Shown here piece after piece: positions 51,939 to 60,274 of a stretch of DNA of 64,000 bases; position 1 is the stretch's first letter, and each line of letters begins with the position of its first letter. Where the stretch lies: positions 497,724-561,723 of the forward strand of contig NZ_WOBR01000004.1 of the NCBI RefSeq assembly GCF_009727955.1, in the 5' to 3' direction. The position numbers and the translations under genes were made by a program. The notes below the pieces were generated by a model. It was not told the DNA's origin. It did not search any database and worked only from the letters and a program-made list of their open reading frames with translations. The DNA comes from Aliivibrio fischeri. Its GTDB lineage: Bacteria > Pseudomonadota > Gammaproteobacteria > Enterobacterales > Vibrionaceae.

Positions 51939-52828
51939 TTAACATTTTTATATTGTTTTACGGCCTCAAAAGTCAGTTTGACTGACTCTATTGTCATCAG
52001 ATTTACAGGCGTATCAATATAAGCAACAGAAAATTGAAGCGGACTTGGTGACCAGTCTGCTTCAATTATTTCTAATGTATTGTTTTGCAGAGAAGTATGT
52101 ATGACTTCTTTAGGTAGGATAGCGATACCAATACCACTCTCAGCGAGTCTAATGCTTGCGGATAGAGAACTCGCAGAGTAGAAGCGTGTTGCTTGATTAT
52201 TGTGCGTATGAAAATAACGTTCTATTTCATAGTATGGTGATGTGTTTCGGGCGTAGGTAATCAATGGCCACTGAGCAAAGTTAAGTACTTTATTTTTTTG
52301 TGTTTGTTGTAATGTCGGGCTTGCCACCCAGTGTAAATCGTAATTACAGATGGCTTGACTAACCACATTCGGTTCATCAACTACTCCTAATAAAATCGCG
52401 ATATCAATATTTCGTGCTAGCAATTCTTTTCGTAAATTTATGGTGGCATCAACGATAAGTTCTACCTCTAAGTGAGGTAAATTCTGATGAATAAGCGCTA
52501 AGTAGTGCGGTAACCATGTATGTACGACCGTTTCAGAAACCCCAATCCGTAAAATTCCAGATATTGCTTCAGCACTGTTTGCTAAAACTTGTAATTGATC
52601 GGCATTGTTCAATAACTTTTCGGCTAAAGGTAATAATTCACGTCCTTTGGCTGTTAATGAAATTGAACCAGTATCACGATAAAACAATGCCGTATTAAGT
52701 GTTTCTTCGAGGTTTGCAATACGCGTAGAGATGGCAGGCTGTGTTGTACATAAATGCTTTGCGGCTTGGCGAAAACTCCCCAAATGCGCTATCCAGACAA
52801 ACGTTTCCAGCTGTTTTAAATTGAGCAT
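51935..52828 (-). CDS. LysR family regulator of the pyroglutamate island
   Basis: 297-aa LysR protein with N-terminal HTH (GSFRQAAKHLCTTQPAISTR, about residues 17-36) and effector-binding domain. It is divergent from the DUF1445-pxp operon, 147 bases away, the usual arrangement for a LysR activator and its target. A 19-bp palindrome with T-N11-A character lies in between (52861-52879). Its stop overlaps that of the convergent large hydrolase gene. GAGAGG precedes the ATG. Effector unknown; 5-oxoproline or a related compound is likely. Confidence 0.9.
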   Translation of the reverse strand: MLNLKQLETFVWIAHLGSFRQAAKHLCTTQPAISTRIANLEETLNTALFYRDTGSISLTAKGRELLPLAEKLLNNADQLQVLANSAEAISGILRIGVSETVVHTWLPHYLALIHQNLPHLEVELIVDATINLRKELLARNIDIAILLGVVDEPNVVSQAICNYDLHWVASPTLQQTQKNKVLNFAQWPLITYARNTSPYYEIERYFHTHNNQATRFYSASSLSASIRLAESGIGIAILPKEVIHTSLQNNTLEIIEADWSPSPLQFSVAYIDTPVNLMTIESVKLTFEAVKQYKNVN

Positions 52829-52860
52829 TTAAGCCTCTCTTTTATTAATTTGTTGAGGGG

Positions 52861-52879
52861 TGATAAATTTTTTTTATCA
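52861..52879. promoter_or_regulatory. LysR-type operator in the divergent promoter
   Basis: Perfect inverted repeat TGATAAA-TTTTT-TTTATCA, fitting the LysR rule T-N11-A inside a palindrome. It lies 33 bases upstream of the LysR start and 96 bases upstream of the DUF1445 gene, a suitable place for autorepression and activation. Confidence 0.6.
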
Positions 52880-52974
52880 AGAATAGCAGAAAAATACGAA
52901 TAGACATTATATAAATAAGCAGTAATGTAACCCTTGGTTAACGATAAAATTACAAATAACGAAAGGATTGTTAT

Positions 52975-53775
52975 ATGGATCAAGGACTGTCGCTCAATAA
53001 ACTGCCTCTTAAAGAATTACGTAATCTTATTAGGAATAATCAATTTACGGGTTCAACAACAGGTTGTGCTGCAGGATATTTACAAGCAAACCTTGTTATA
53101 TTACCAGCTGAGTGGGCAACTGATTTTTTGCTGTTTTGTCAAAAAAATCCGGTGGCGTGTCCTTTAATTGACGTCAGCCAACCAGGAGAAAAGTACCTTA
53201 AATCCATCGGGGACGATATTAATTTATCAACTGACGTTCCTGAATATCATGTTTTTTATGATGGTGAATTTGAAACTGCAGTCTCTGATCTTTCAACGCT
53301 ATGGAGAGAAGATTTAGTTACTTTTGTTTTAGGGTGCTCTTTCTCATTCGAAGAGGCGTTAATACAATCTGGTTTATCCATCCGAAATATCGATGAAGGG
53401 AAGAATGTTTCAATGTATGACACCAGTATTCCTTGCCAATCATCAGGAAAGTTCAGTGGAAACTATGTGGTGTCAATGCGCCCATTCACTTCCATTGATG
53501 CTATTCGTGCTATTCAAATTACTACTCGTTTTCCTAAAGCGCACGGAGCGCCAGTTCACTTTGGCGATCCAAGCCTGATTGGAATTGACGATATATCAAC
53601 CCCAAACTATGGCGATGTCGTTGAAATAAAGCCAAATGAAGTGCCTGTTTTTTGGGGGTGTGGCGTTACACCACAAAATGTTATTCGTCAGAGTCGACCG
53701 CCATTTTGTATTACGCACGCTCCGGGAAAAATGTTGATCACTGATCGCCTAAGTTCAGAGTTTGCCGTGCTTTAA
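52975..53775 (+). CDS. DUF1445/UPF0317 (YcsI-like) putative hydro-lyase
   Basis: 266-aa soluble protein of the YcsI family, with the N-terminal block [29 protein letters not shown], a central VSMRP and the C-terminal [10 protein letters not shown] and [12 protein letters not shown]. Mammalian D-glutamate cyclase carries a homologous UPF0317 domain, so interconversion of D-glutamate and 5-oxo-D-proline is a reasonable hypothesis. It heads the operon with pxpABC, as ycsI does in Bacillus. AAAGGATTG precedes the ATG. Confidence 0.88.
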   Translation: MDQGLSLNKLPLKELRNLIRNNQFTGSTTGCAAGYLQANLVILPAEWATDFLLFCQKNPVACPLIDVSQPGEKYLKSIGDDINLSTDVPEYHVFYDGEFETAVSDLSTLWREDLVTFVLGCSFSFEEALIQSGLSIRNIDEGKNVSMYDTSIPCQSSGKFSGNYVVSMRPFTSIDAIRAIQITTRFPKAHGAPVHFGDPSLIGIDDISTPNYGDVVEIKPNEVPVFWGCGVTPQNVIRQSRPPFCITHAPGKMLITDRLSSEFAVL

Positions 53776-53823
53776 AGCATACATTTATTGTTACTACCAA
53801 ATTTAATAATTAAGGAGCAGGGA

Positions 53824-54564
53824 ATGAGAATTAATTGTGATATGGGCGAAAGTTTCGGTTTATGGCAATTAGGTAATGACAGTGCAGTGATGCCAGCGTT
53901 AGATATGGCGAATATAGCATGTGGTATGCATGCTTCGGATCCAAGTGTCATGATGAAAACGGTTGCACTGGCAAAGGCGCATGGCGTAGCGATTGGTGCT
54001 CATCCCGGTTATAACGATATTCAAGGTTTTGGTCGACGTGATATCTCAATGGACTCAGACGATTTAGCTGCGCTGTTTATCTATCAGCTAGGTGCGTTAG
54101 AAGGGATTTGTCAAAGCCAGCAGACCTCGTTGAGCTATGTAAAACCACATGGCGCATTATATAACGCAATGATGAAAAACGACGTCATTCTTCAAACGTT
54201 ATTAGAAGCCTTGAAGCGATATGATGCGACGTTACCCTTGGTCATTATGGCAGTACCTGATCATCAACGTTATGTAGATATGGCGAAAGAGTACGGCATT
54301 ACACTTTGGTTTGAGGCCTTTGTAGACAGAGCATATGACGAGCAAGGGCGCTTAGTCCCAAGAAGTATTCCTGGTTCAAGCCATCACTCAGATGAAGCCA
54401 TACAAAAACAAGCAAATCAATTAATAGATGAAGGTTGTGTAACGACCTTAAATGGCGACATTATAAAAATACGTGCAGATACATTGTGTATTCATGGGGA
54501 TGGACCATTTGCTGTCTCTACGGCTGAGTATCTACGAAAAAAATTAAAATCAAAGGCGGAGTAA
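53824..54564 (+). CDS. pxpA: 5-oxoprolinase subunit PxpA (LamB/YcsF family)
   Basis: 246-aa cytoplasmic subunit of the prokaryotic ATP-dependent 5-oxoprolinase, which opens pyroglutamate to L-glutamate. Signature blocks are MRINCDMGESFGLW, ANIACGMHASDP, GAHPGYNDIQGFGRR, VKPHGALYN and the C-terminal ICIHGD-like CIHGDGPFA. The start at 53824, after AAGGAG and GGGA, gives the family N-terminus. It overlaps pxpB by one base (TAATG). Confidence 0.95.
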   Translation: MRINCDMGESFGLWQLGNDSAVMPALDMANIACGMHASDPSVMMKTVALAKAHGVAIGAHPGYNDIQGFGRRDISMDSDDLAALFIYQLGALEGICQSQQTSLSYVKPHGALYNAMMKNDVILQTLLEALKRYDATLPLVIMAVPDHQRYVDMAKEYGITLWFEAFVDRAYDEQGRLVPRSIPGSSHHSDEAIQKQANQLIDEGCVTTLNGDIIKIRADTLCIHGDGPFAVSTAEYLRKKLKSKAE

Positions 54565-55295
54565 TGATGAAAATATCCGCTGTAAATGAATCGACGTTGT
54601 TACTTACTTTTGCTGATAAAGTCAGCCCTGAAATCGCTGATGTGATTGCTGAATCAGTCACTCTTTTTACGCGGGAGCTCGGTTCACTTATCGTCGATAT
54701 TGTTCCCTCATATACCTCTATATTAATCACATATGACACCTCTAGTATAGATTTGCGCCGTTTTATGATGCGGTTACGTCAGTGTATACCTTCTGATTTA
54801 CAGAAGATGCAAGCGAATAAATCAACGATAGAAATAGAACTGCCAGTTTATTATGGAAAAGAAGTGTCACTTGATGCTGATGAAATTTGTGAGCACACAG
54901 GCTTAAGTTTTGAAGAGGTGATATCGATACATTCATCTCAAACGTACCGAGTTTATGCCATAGGGTTTGCTCCCGGATTTGCTTATTTGGGAAATACAGA
55001 TTCTAGAATTCATGTCCCTAGAAAAAGCACACCACGTTTAATGGTGCCTGCTGGAAGTTTAGCTATTGCTGAACAACAAACGGCTATATACCCAAAGTCA
55101 TCTCCTGGTGGCTGGCAAATAATAGGAAGAACGCCTGTTAATCTTATTGATTTTAATCGTAAAAACTTAACCTTATTTGAGATGGGAGCGAAAGTAACCT
55201 TTGTTTCAATTTCTCGTGAAACCTATATTGAAATGGGTGGGGAATTACCTTGTGAATCAGAGTCTGTGAGGGATAAAAATGACTTTACGAATTAA
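54564..55295 (+). CDS. pxpB: 5-oxoprolinase subunit PxpB (KipI family)
   Basis: 243-aa subunit with the KipI/AHS1 carboxyltransferase-like fold: PVYYGKEVSLDADEICEHTG, VYAIGFAPGFAYLG, VPRKSTPRLMVPAGSLAIAE and SPGGWQIIGRTPV. Together with PxpC it forms a complex that acts with PxpA on 5-oxoproline. It overlaps pxpC by 17 bases, so the three subunits are translated together. Confidence 0.95.
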   Translation: MMKISAVNESTLLLTFADKVSPEIADVIAESVTLFTRELGSLIVDIVPSYTSILITYDTSSIDLRRFMMRLRQCIPSDLQKMQANKSTIEIELPVYYGKEVSLDADEICEHTGLSFEEVISIHSSQTYRVYAIGFAPGFAYLGNTDSRIHVPRKSTPRLMVPAGSLAIAEQQTAIYPKSSPGGWQIIGRTPVNLIDFNRKNLTLFEMGAKVTFVSISRETYIEMGGELPCESESVRDKNDFTN

Positions 55296-56235
55296 TCGCA
55301 CAGGTCCATTAGCATTACTTCAAGATAAAGGACGATTTGGTCACCAGTCTGTAGGTGTTACTCCGGGGGGGCCAATGGACGAACATGCGTTTGATTGGGC
55401 GAATAAGTTACTTGGTAATGACCCTAATGCAACACAAATTGAAATCACACTTGGCCAATTTAGCTGTACTTTTTATGCTGCAACCACAATGGCATTAACT
55501 GGTGCAGATATGCAGGCCAAATTAAATGGTGACCCAATAGTCCCTTGGCAGAGTTATGCTATTAATTCAGGTGATAAGCTTGAAATGGGGGCTGCGAGTG
55601 CTGGGCTGCGAGCTTATTTATCAGTGAGTGGTGGATTTAAAATTGATAATATTTTAGGCAGTACAGCAACAGTGGTTCGTGATGGGTTAGGCGGCCTCGA
55701 AGGAAATGGTAAACCACTCAAAGCAAACGTACTTATTCGTTACTCTGTAGATGTATCTCAGTTATCAACGGTATTTTCAGAACCAAGATTACGTAAACAA
55801 GTTCCAAATCGTTTTATTCCCACATATGGTAAACATATAAAGGTAGGGGTGATCCCGAGTTATCAATATGATGATTTTTTACCAGAAGAGCGTGAACGAT
55901 TCTTTTCTACGGTTTATACCGTGTCAAATAACATTGATCGAATGGGATATCGGTTATCTGGAGAAGCCATTCAGTGTCAACGTAATAACCTGATTTCAGA
56001 AGGGATTGCTCTTGGGGCAATACAAATTCCGAATGATGGTCAACCTATTGTACTAATGCGTGATCGTCAAACGATTGGGGGCTATCCGAAAATTGGTTGT
56101 GTAATACACGCTGATATCAGCCGTTTATCTCAATGTGTTCCGGGTTCAACGGTTCAATTTTACGAAAAAGAACTGCATAGTGCAGAAGCTGAATTACATA
56201 TTCAGCGCCAGTTTTTTACTTCTTATAACTCTTAA
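55279..56235 (+). CDS. pxpC: 5-oxoprolinase subunit PxpC (KipA family)
   Basis: 318-aa AHS2/KipA subunit with N-terminal GPLALLQDKGRFGHQSVGV, TPGGPMDEHAFDWANKLLGN, ITLGQFSC and GYRLSGEAI and a C-terminal QTIGGYPKIGCV block. It completes the 5-oxoprolinase complex. Its start lies within the end of pxpB, preceded by GAGGGAT. An NRAMP-fold transporter gene follows after 80 bases. Confidence 0.95.
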   Translation: MTLRINRTGPLALLQDKGRFGHQSVGVTPGGPMDEHAFDWANKLLGNDPNATQIEITLGQFSCTFYAATTMALTGADMQAKLNGDPIVPWQSYAINSGDKLEMGAASAGLRAYLSVSGGFKIDNILGSTATVVRDGLGGLEGNGKPLKANVLIRYSVDVSQLSTVFSEPRLRKQVPNRFIPTYGKHIKVGVIPSYQYDDFLPEERERFFSTVYTVSNNIDRMGYRLSGEAIQCQRNNLISEGIALGAIQIPNDGQPIVLMRDRQTIGGYPKIGCVIHADISRLSQCVPGSTVQFYEKELHSAEAELHIQRQFFTSYNS

Positions 56236-56315
56236 TTATTCTAATAAATATCTCGATAGACGAGAAGGTACTGCAACAATAAGGATGCAGTGACGTGATA
56301 ACAAAAGGAAATGAT

Positions 56316-57560
56316 ATGTCATCAGAAAAAGTCATGAGTGAATCGTCAAATGCGACCACAAAGGAAGGGCAACTACCGAAAAGTTCAGGTGTTAGTTGGT
56401 CATTGATAATGGGCGCAGCCTTTTTGATGGCAACCTCAGCGGTTGGCCCCGGTTTTTTAACTCAAACAACGGTGTTCACACAAACATTAGGGGCTAGTTT
56501 TGCCTTTGTTATTCTGGTTTCTATTATTTTAGATATTGGTGCTCAATTAAATATTTGGCGTGTAATCGTTGTTTCAAAAAAGCGTGCTCAGGATATAGCA
56601 AATGATTTACTTCCCGGTTTAGGTTATGCAATTGCAGGCACCGTAGCTCTAGGAGGGTTAGCATTTAATATTGGGAACATTGGTGGTGCTGGGATGGGGA
56701 TGAACGTGTTATTCCCGAGTATATCTCCGGTAGCAGGAGCCTCAATCAGTGCCGTTATTGCTGTAACTATTTTTATGTTAAAAGATGCCGCTAAAGTGAT
56801 GGACCGTTTTACTATTTTAATGGGTGCAGCATTGATAGTAATGACTCTGTATGTTCTTTTCTCAACGTCACCACCAATTGGAGAGGCACTGTATCGTTCA
56901 GTCTGGCCTGAAAAATTAAACGTCCTTGCAATCATCACGCTAGTTGGTGGTACGGTTGGTGGTTATATTACTTTTGCTGGAGCACACCGCTTAATTGATG
57001 CCGGAGTAACAGGAAAAGAAGCGTTGCCACAAGTGAATCGAGGCTCAGTTTCTGCGATTAGTGTGGCTTCAATTGTGCGTGTTATTTTGTTTTTAGCAGC
57101 GTTAGGTGTAATCAGTACAGGGGTCACTCTGGATCCTTCAAATCCGCCTGCATCCATGTTCCAACACGCTGCCGGAAACATAGGTTATAAAATTTTCGGT
57201 TTGGTTCTTTGGGCTGCGGCAATTACTTCCGTTATCGGTGCTGCATATACGTCAGTATCATTCTTAAAGACATTGCATCCGATGATTGATTTGCACTCTC
57301 GTAAATTCATTATTGGTTTTATTGTTATTTCTACTTTTATATTCTGCTTTATCGGTAAGCCTGTTGTTCTTCTAATTGTTGCTGGTGCTCTAAACGGATT
57401 TATTCTGCCTGTTACCTTAGGCATTATGTTGATAGCGGCAAAAAAAGCACAAATTGTTGGAGACTATAAGCACCCAGTATGGATGTCGGTGTTTGGGTGG
57501 TTAATTACAGCAATGATGGCAGCAATGAGTGTATATACCTTATACATGTTGCTTATTTAA
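56316..57560 (+). CDS. NRAMP-fold transporter (YcsG-like), metal-ligand residues absent
   Basis: 414-aa inner-membrane protein with about 11 helices, related to NRAMP/MntH carriers and to B. subtilis YcsG, which lies beside the same pxp genes. In metal-transporting NRAMPs helix 1 has DPGN and helix 6 has MPH; here helix 1 reads Gly44-Pro-Gly-Phe47 (SAVGPGFLTQ) and helix 6 reads TFAGAHRL. The metal ligands are therefore missing. With the genetic context this suggests transport of 5-oxoproline or another organic solute. The ATG at 56316 follows AAAGGAAA. Confidence 0.85.
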   Translation: MSSEKVMSESSNATTKEGQLPKSSGVSWSLIMGAAFLMATSAVGPGFLTQTTVFTQTLGASFAFVILVSIILDIGAQLNIWRVIVVSKKRAQDIANDLLPGLGYAIAGTVALGGLAFNIGNIGGAGMGMNVLFPSISPVAGASISAVIAVTIFMLKDAAKVMDRFTILMGAALIVMTLYVLFSTSPPIGEALYRSVWPEKLNVLAIITLVGGTVGGYITFAGAHRLIDAGVTGKEALPQVNRGSVSAISVASIVRVILFLAALGVISTGVTLDPSNPPASMFQHAAGNIGYKIFGLVLWAAAITSVIGAAYTSVSFLKTLHPMIDLHSRKFIIGFIVISTFIFCFIGKPVVLLIVAGALNGFILPVTLGIMLIAAKKAQIVGDYKHPVWMSVFGWLITAMMAAMSVYTLYMLLI

Positions 57561-57658
57561 CCGGAGAGGCACATTTTCTTAAATATTTTGCACAAATTAA
57601 TAATAAAAAATATTTAAAAACTTCTCATCTACTTATTTTTGAATATACTCGTTAAATG

Positions 57659-57691
57659 CCCCGAAACGTTCTATAACGTTTTGGGGTTGTT
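57659..57691 (+). terminator. Intrinsic terminator after the NRAMP-like gene
   Basis: 12-bp stem CCCCGAAACGTT / AACGTTTTGGGG (one G-T pair) with a 4-base loop, followed by TTGTTTGGTTTT. It separates the pxp operon from the DUF969-DUF979-pcp operon. Confidence 0.85.
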
Positions 57692-57762
57692 TGGTTTTAC
57701 CCATTTTAAAAACTAACTGTATCTTGCTATGGGAGTAAAGATACTATTTATAAGGATGTAAT

Positions 57763-58440
57763 ATGATTGATTTTTGGCCATTAATTGGTGTCTTAATCAT
57801 CACAGTCGGTCTTGCATTACGCTTGAACACTTTATTAGTTATTTTAACCGCCGGGATTGTTACCGGTTTGGTTGCTAAGATTGATTTTATTGAGATCTTA
57901 TCAATCCTCGGGGCTTCTTTTACGCAAAACCGCTATATGTCTTTATTCATTCTTGTTCTACCTATGATAGGGGTTCTAGAGCGTTTTGGATTAAGAGAGA
58001 GAGCAGAAACCTTGATTGGATCAATCAAGCAAGCATCAGCAGGTCGTGTGATGCTTACGTATCTATTATTACGTAAAGTGACAAATGCACTTGGTTTGAA
58101 TCTGGGTGGTCACCCATCAATGATCCGTCCGTTGGTTGCTCCAATGGCAGAAGCGGCAGCAGAAAAAGGTAGAAAACCATTAACAAATAAAGAGAAGCAA
58201 CATTTACGCGCTTTAGCTGCAATGAGTGAAAACTTTGCTAACTTCTTTAGTCAACTGATCTTTATTGGTGCTGGTGGTTTGTTGCTTATTAAAGGCGTGT
58301 TGGAAGAGCACGGTTACAGTGTAGCGTTAAACGATATGTTTATGTGGGCAATTCCAACCGCATTGGCATCATGTGTTGTGTTTTATGTTCGAGCATGGAT
58401 AGAAGATTCGCGTTTGGCAAAAGCTGGTAAGCAAGAGTAG
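57763..58440 (+). CDS. DUF969 membrane protein
   Basis: 225-aa integral membrane protein with about six helices, of the DUF969 family (VGLALRLNTLLVILTAGIVTGL, NLGGHPSMIRPLVAPMAEAAAEK). The family almost always pairs with DUF979, and the two look like halves of one transporter. Here both precede pcp, so pyroglutamyl peptides or pyroglutamate are the likely cargo. AAGGATG lies before the ATG. DUF979 starts 10 bases after the stop. Confidence 0.85.
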   Translation: MIDFWPLIGVLIITVGLALRLNTLLVILTAGIVTGLVAKIDFIEILSILGASFTQNRYMSLFILVLPMIGVLERFGLRERAETLIGSIKQASAGRVMLTYLLLRKVTNALGLNLGGHPSMIRPLVAPMAEAAAEKGRKPLTNKEKQHLRALAAMSENFANFFSQLIFIGAGGLLLIKGVLEEHGYSVALNDMFMWAIPTALASCVVFYVRAWIEDSRLAKAGKQE

Positions 58441-58449
58441 GGATTCATC

Positions 58450-59355
58450 ATGTTAGAATATATTTATCAAGCAACGGGCTTATTATTAATTGCCTTTTCG
58501 ATTCAAAGCTTTATGGATAAGGAAAATCCAAAAGCAATTGGTACAGGTTTATTTTGGTTGGCATATGGTGTTTCTTTCTGTTTAGGAAGCATTTTACCTG
58601 ATTGGTTTGTTGGCGTGCTGGTGTTACTTATGACACTGATTGCTTCTGCTGGATTAATGGGAATTGGTTCTTATCATTCAAGTGATAATGAATTTAGAAA
58701 AGCCAGTGCGAAGTCATTACAAAATATGCTATTTCTTCCTGCGATCATCGTTCCTGTTGGTACTATTTTATGGAGCCAAGTAACTGGTGAGAGTGCACTT
58801 ATTGGCTTGGGGATCAGCTCTGTTGCGGCTTTATTAGTTGCAAACGGAATGACCAAATGTCGACCTGTGCAAAGCATACATGAAGGTCGTCGTTTAATTG
58901 ATACCATTGGTTGGGCGGCTATTTTGTCGCAATTCTTAGCTGCACTTGGTTATCTGTTTGGTCAAGCGGGTGTTGGTGATACCGTTTCACAAATCGTAAA
59001 AGAAATTGTGCCTCATGGTAGTGTTTTAGCTTACGTTATTGCTTATACATTCGGCATGGCTATCTTCACCATTGTGATGGGTAATGCTTTTGCGGCGTTT
59101 GCTGTTATCACAGCAGGTATTGGTATTCCGCTACTTATGGTTGAAATGGGCGGTAATCCAGTGATCGTTGGTGTACTTGGTATGGTTTCTGGCTATTGTG
59201 GAACATTAATGACACCGATGGCGGCCAACTTTAATGTTGTACCTGCCGCACTATTAGAGTTAGAGAACAAAAACCAAGTGATTATTACTCAGTTTATTCC
59301 TGGTTTTATCATGTTACTTATTAATACTACATTTATGTATCTGTTTGCGTTTTAG
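58450..59355 (+). CDS. DUF979 membrane protein
   Basis: 301-aa integral membrane protein with about ten hydrophobic segments, of the DUF979 family (MVSGYCGTLMTPMAANFNVVPAALLELENKN near the C-terminus). It is the constant partner of DUF969. Tight spacing on both sides (9 bases to DUF969, 11 to pcp) shows one operon. The TAGGGAT Shine-Dalgarno overlaps the DUF969 stop. Confidence 0.85.
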   Translation: MLEYIYQATGLLLIAFSIQSFMDKENPKAIGTGLFWLAYGVSFCLGSILPDWFVGVLVLLMTLIASAGLMGIGSYHSSDNEFRKASAKSLQNMLFLPAIIVPVGTILWSQVTGESALIGLGISSVAALLVANGMTKCRPVQSIHEGRRLIDTIGWAAILSQFLAALGYLFGQAGVGDTVSQIVKEIVPHGSVLAYVIAYTFGMAIFTIVMGNAFAAFAVITAGIGIPLLMVEMGGNPVIVGVLGMVSGYCGTLMTPMAANFNVVPAALLELENKNQVIITQFIPGFIMLLINTTFMYLFAF

Positions 59356-59366
59356 GGAATTAGGCA

Positions 59367-60005
59367 ATGAAAAAGATTTTAATTACGGGGTTTGAACCAT
59401 TTGGCAATGATAAAATCAACCCAGCATTGGAAGCAGTTAAGTTAATTGCTGGACGTAAGCTTAATGGCGGCGAGATCGTTATTTGTCAGGTTCCAGTGGT
59501 TCGATACAAATCTATTGAAACAGTAAAACAAGCAATTGAAGAGCAACAACCGTATGCGGTTATTACTGTGGGTCAAGCATCAGGACGTGCAGCCATTACA
59601 CCAGAGCGTATTGCAATTAATGTAGACGATTTTAGAATCCCTGATAACGAGGGTATTCAAGTTATTGATGAGCCAGTAGTCGTTGGTGGGCCTGACGCTT
59701 ACTTTACGACACTTCCTATCAAAGCAATGGTTAGTGAAATTCAAGCGCAAGGCATACCTGCCACGGTTTCAAATACTGCAGGGACATTTGTGTGTAACCA
59801 TCTGTTTTATGGAATACAACATTACTTAAAAGACACGAATGTTCGTCATGGTTTTGTACACATTCCATTATTACCAGAGCAATCGGTTGATGGTTCACAA
59901 CCAACGATGAAACTTGAGCAAATTGCAGAAGGTTTAGCAATAGCAGCACAAGCCATCATTGATAACGATTCTGATATCCAACAAGGTGCGGGAACGATTT
60001 GTTAA
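59367..60005 (+). CDS. pcp: Pyroglutamyl-peptidase I
   Basis: 212-aa cytoplasmic cysteine peptidase (family C15) that removes N-terminal pyroglutamate from peptides. The start [20 protein letters not shown] is canonical, and the triad is visible: Glu about residue 79-81 in TPERIAIN, Cys about 143 in [10 protein letters not shown] and His about 167 in [11 protein letters not shown]. Its product, 5-oxoproline, is the substrate of PxpABC encoded upstream. It is last in the DUF969-DUF979-pcp operon; a terminator follows. Confidence 0.95.
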   Translation: MKKILITGFEPFGNDKINPALEAVKLIAGRKLNGGEIVICQVPVVRYKSIETVKQAIEEQQPYAVITVGQASGRAAITPERIAINVDDFRIPDNEGIQVIDEPVVVGGPDAYFTTLPIKAMVSEIQAQGIPATVSNTAGTFVCNHLFYGIQHYLKDTNVRHGFVHIPLLPEQSVDGSQPTMKLEQIAEGLAIAAQAIIDNDSDIQQGAGTIC

Positions 60006-60030
60006 GATAATTAGCCTCACTTTTTTAAAG

Positions 60031-60066
60031 CCTAAGAATAATGTTTATTGTTCTTAGGTTTTTTTA
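60031..60066 (+). terminator. Intrinsic terminator of the pcp operon
   Basis: Stem CCTAAGAA / TTCTTAGG, extended by imperfect TAA/TTG pairing, followed by seven T. Confidence 0.85.
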
Positions 60067-60274
60067 TGCCTGAAGACATTATAAGAGATTTAACGAGATA
60101 GACAGTTAAGTTTGTGAAAATGAACACATTTTGATGTACGTCGAATGTTATATGATGCGCAGTGTAACTATTTGTTTCAATTATGAGATATATGTCAGCA
60201 AACCGAAGTTGGCTAGGTTCGTTTTACTGATTCAGCATATATCACCAATTAAAATTATTAGAAGTAGACGTATT

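Noticed and set aside
56316-57560. Annotation as a manganese or iron transporter
   Set aside because: The helix-1 and helix-6 metal-binding residues of NRAMP are replaced, and the context is pyroglutamate metabolism.
60131-60274. Upstream in-frame extension of the chemoreceptor
   Set aside because: The added 48 residues are not receptor-like and would bury the first membrane segment; the ATG at 60275 fits the family.
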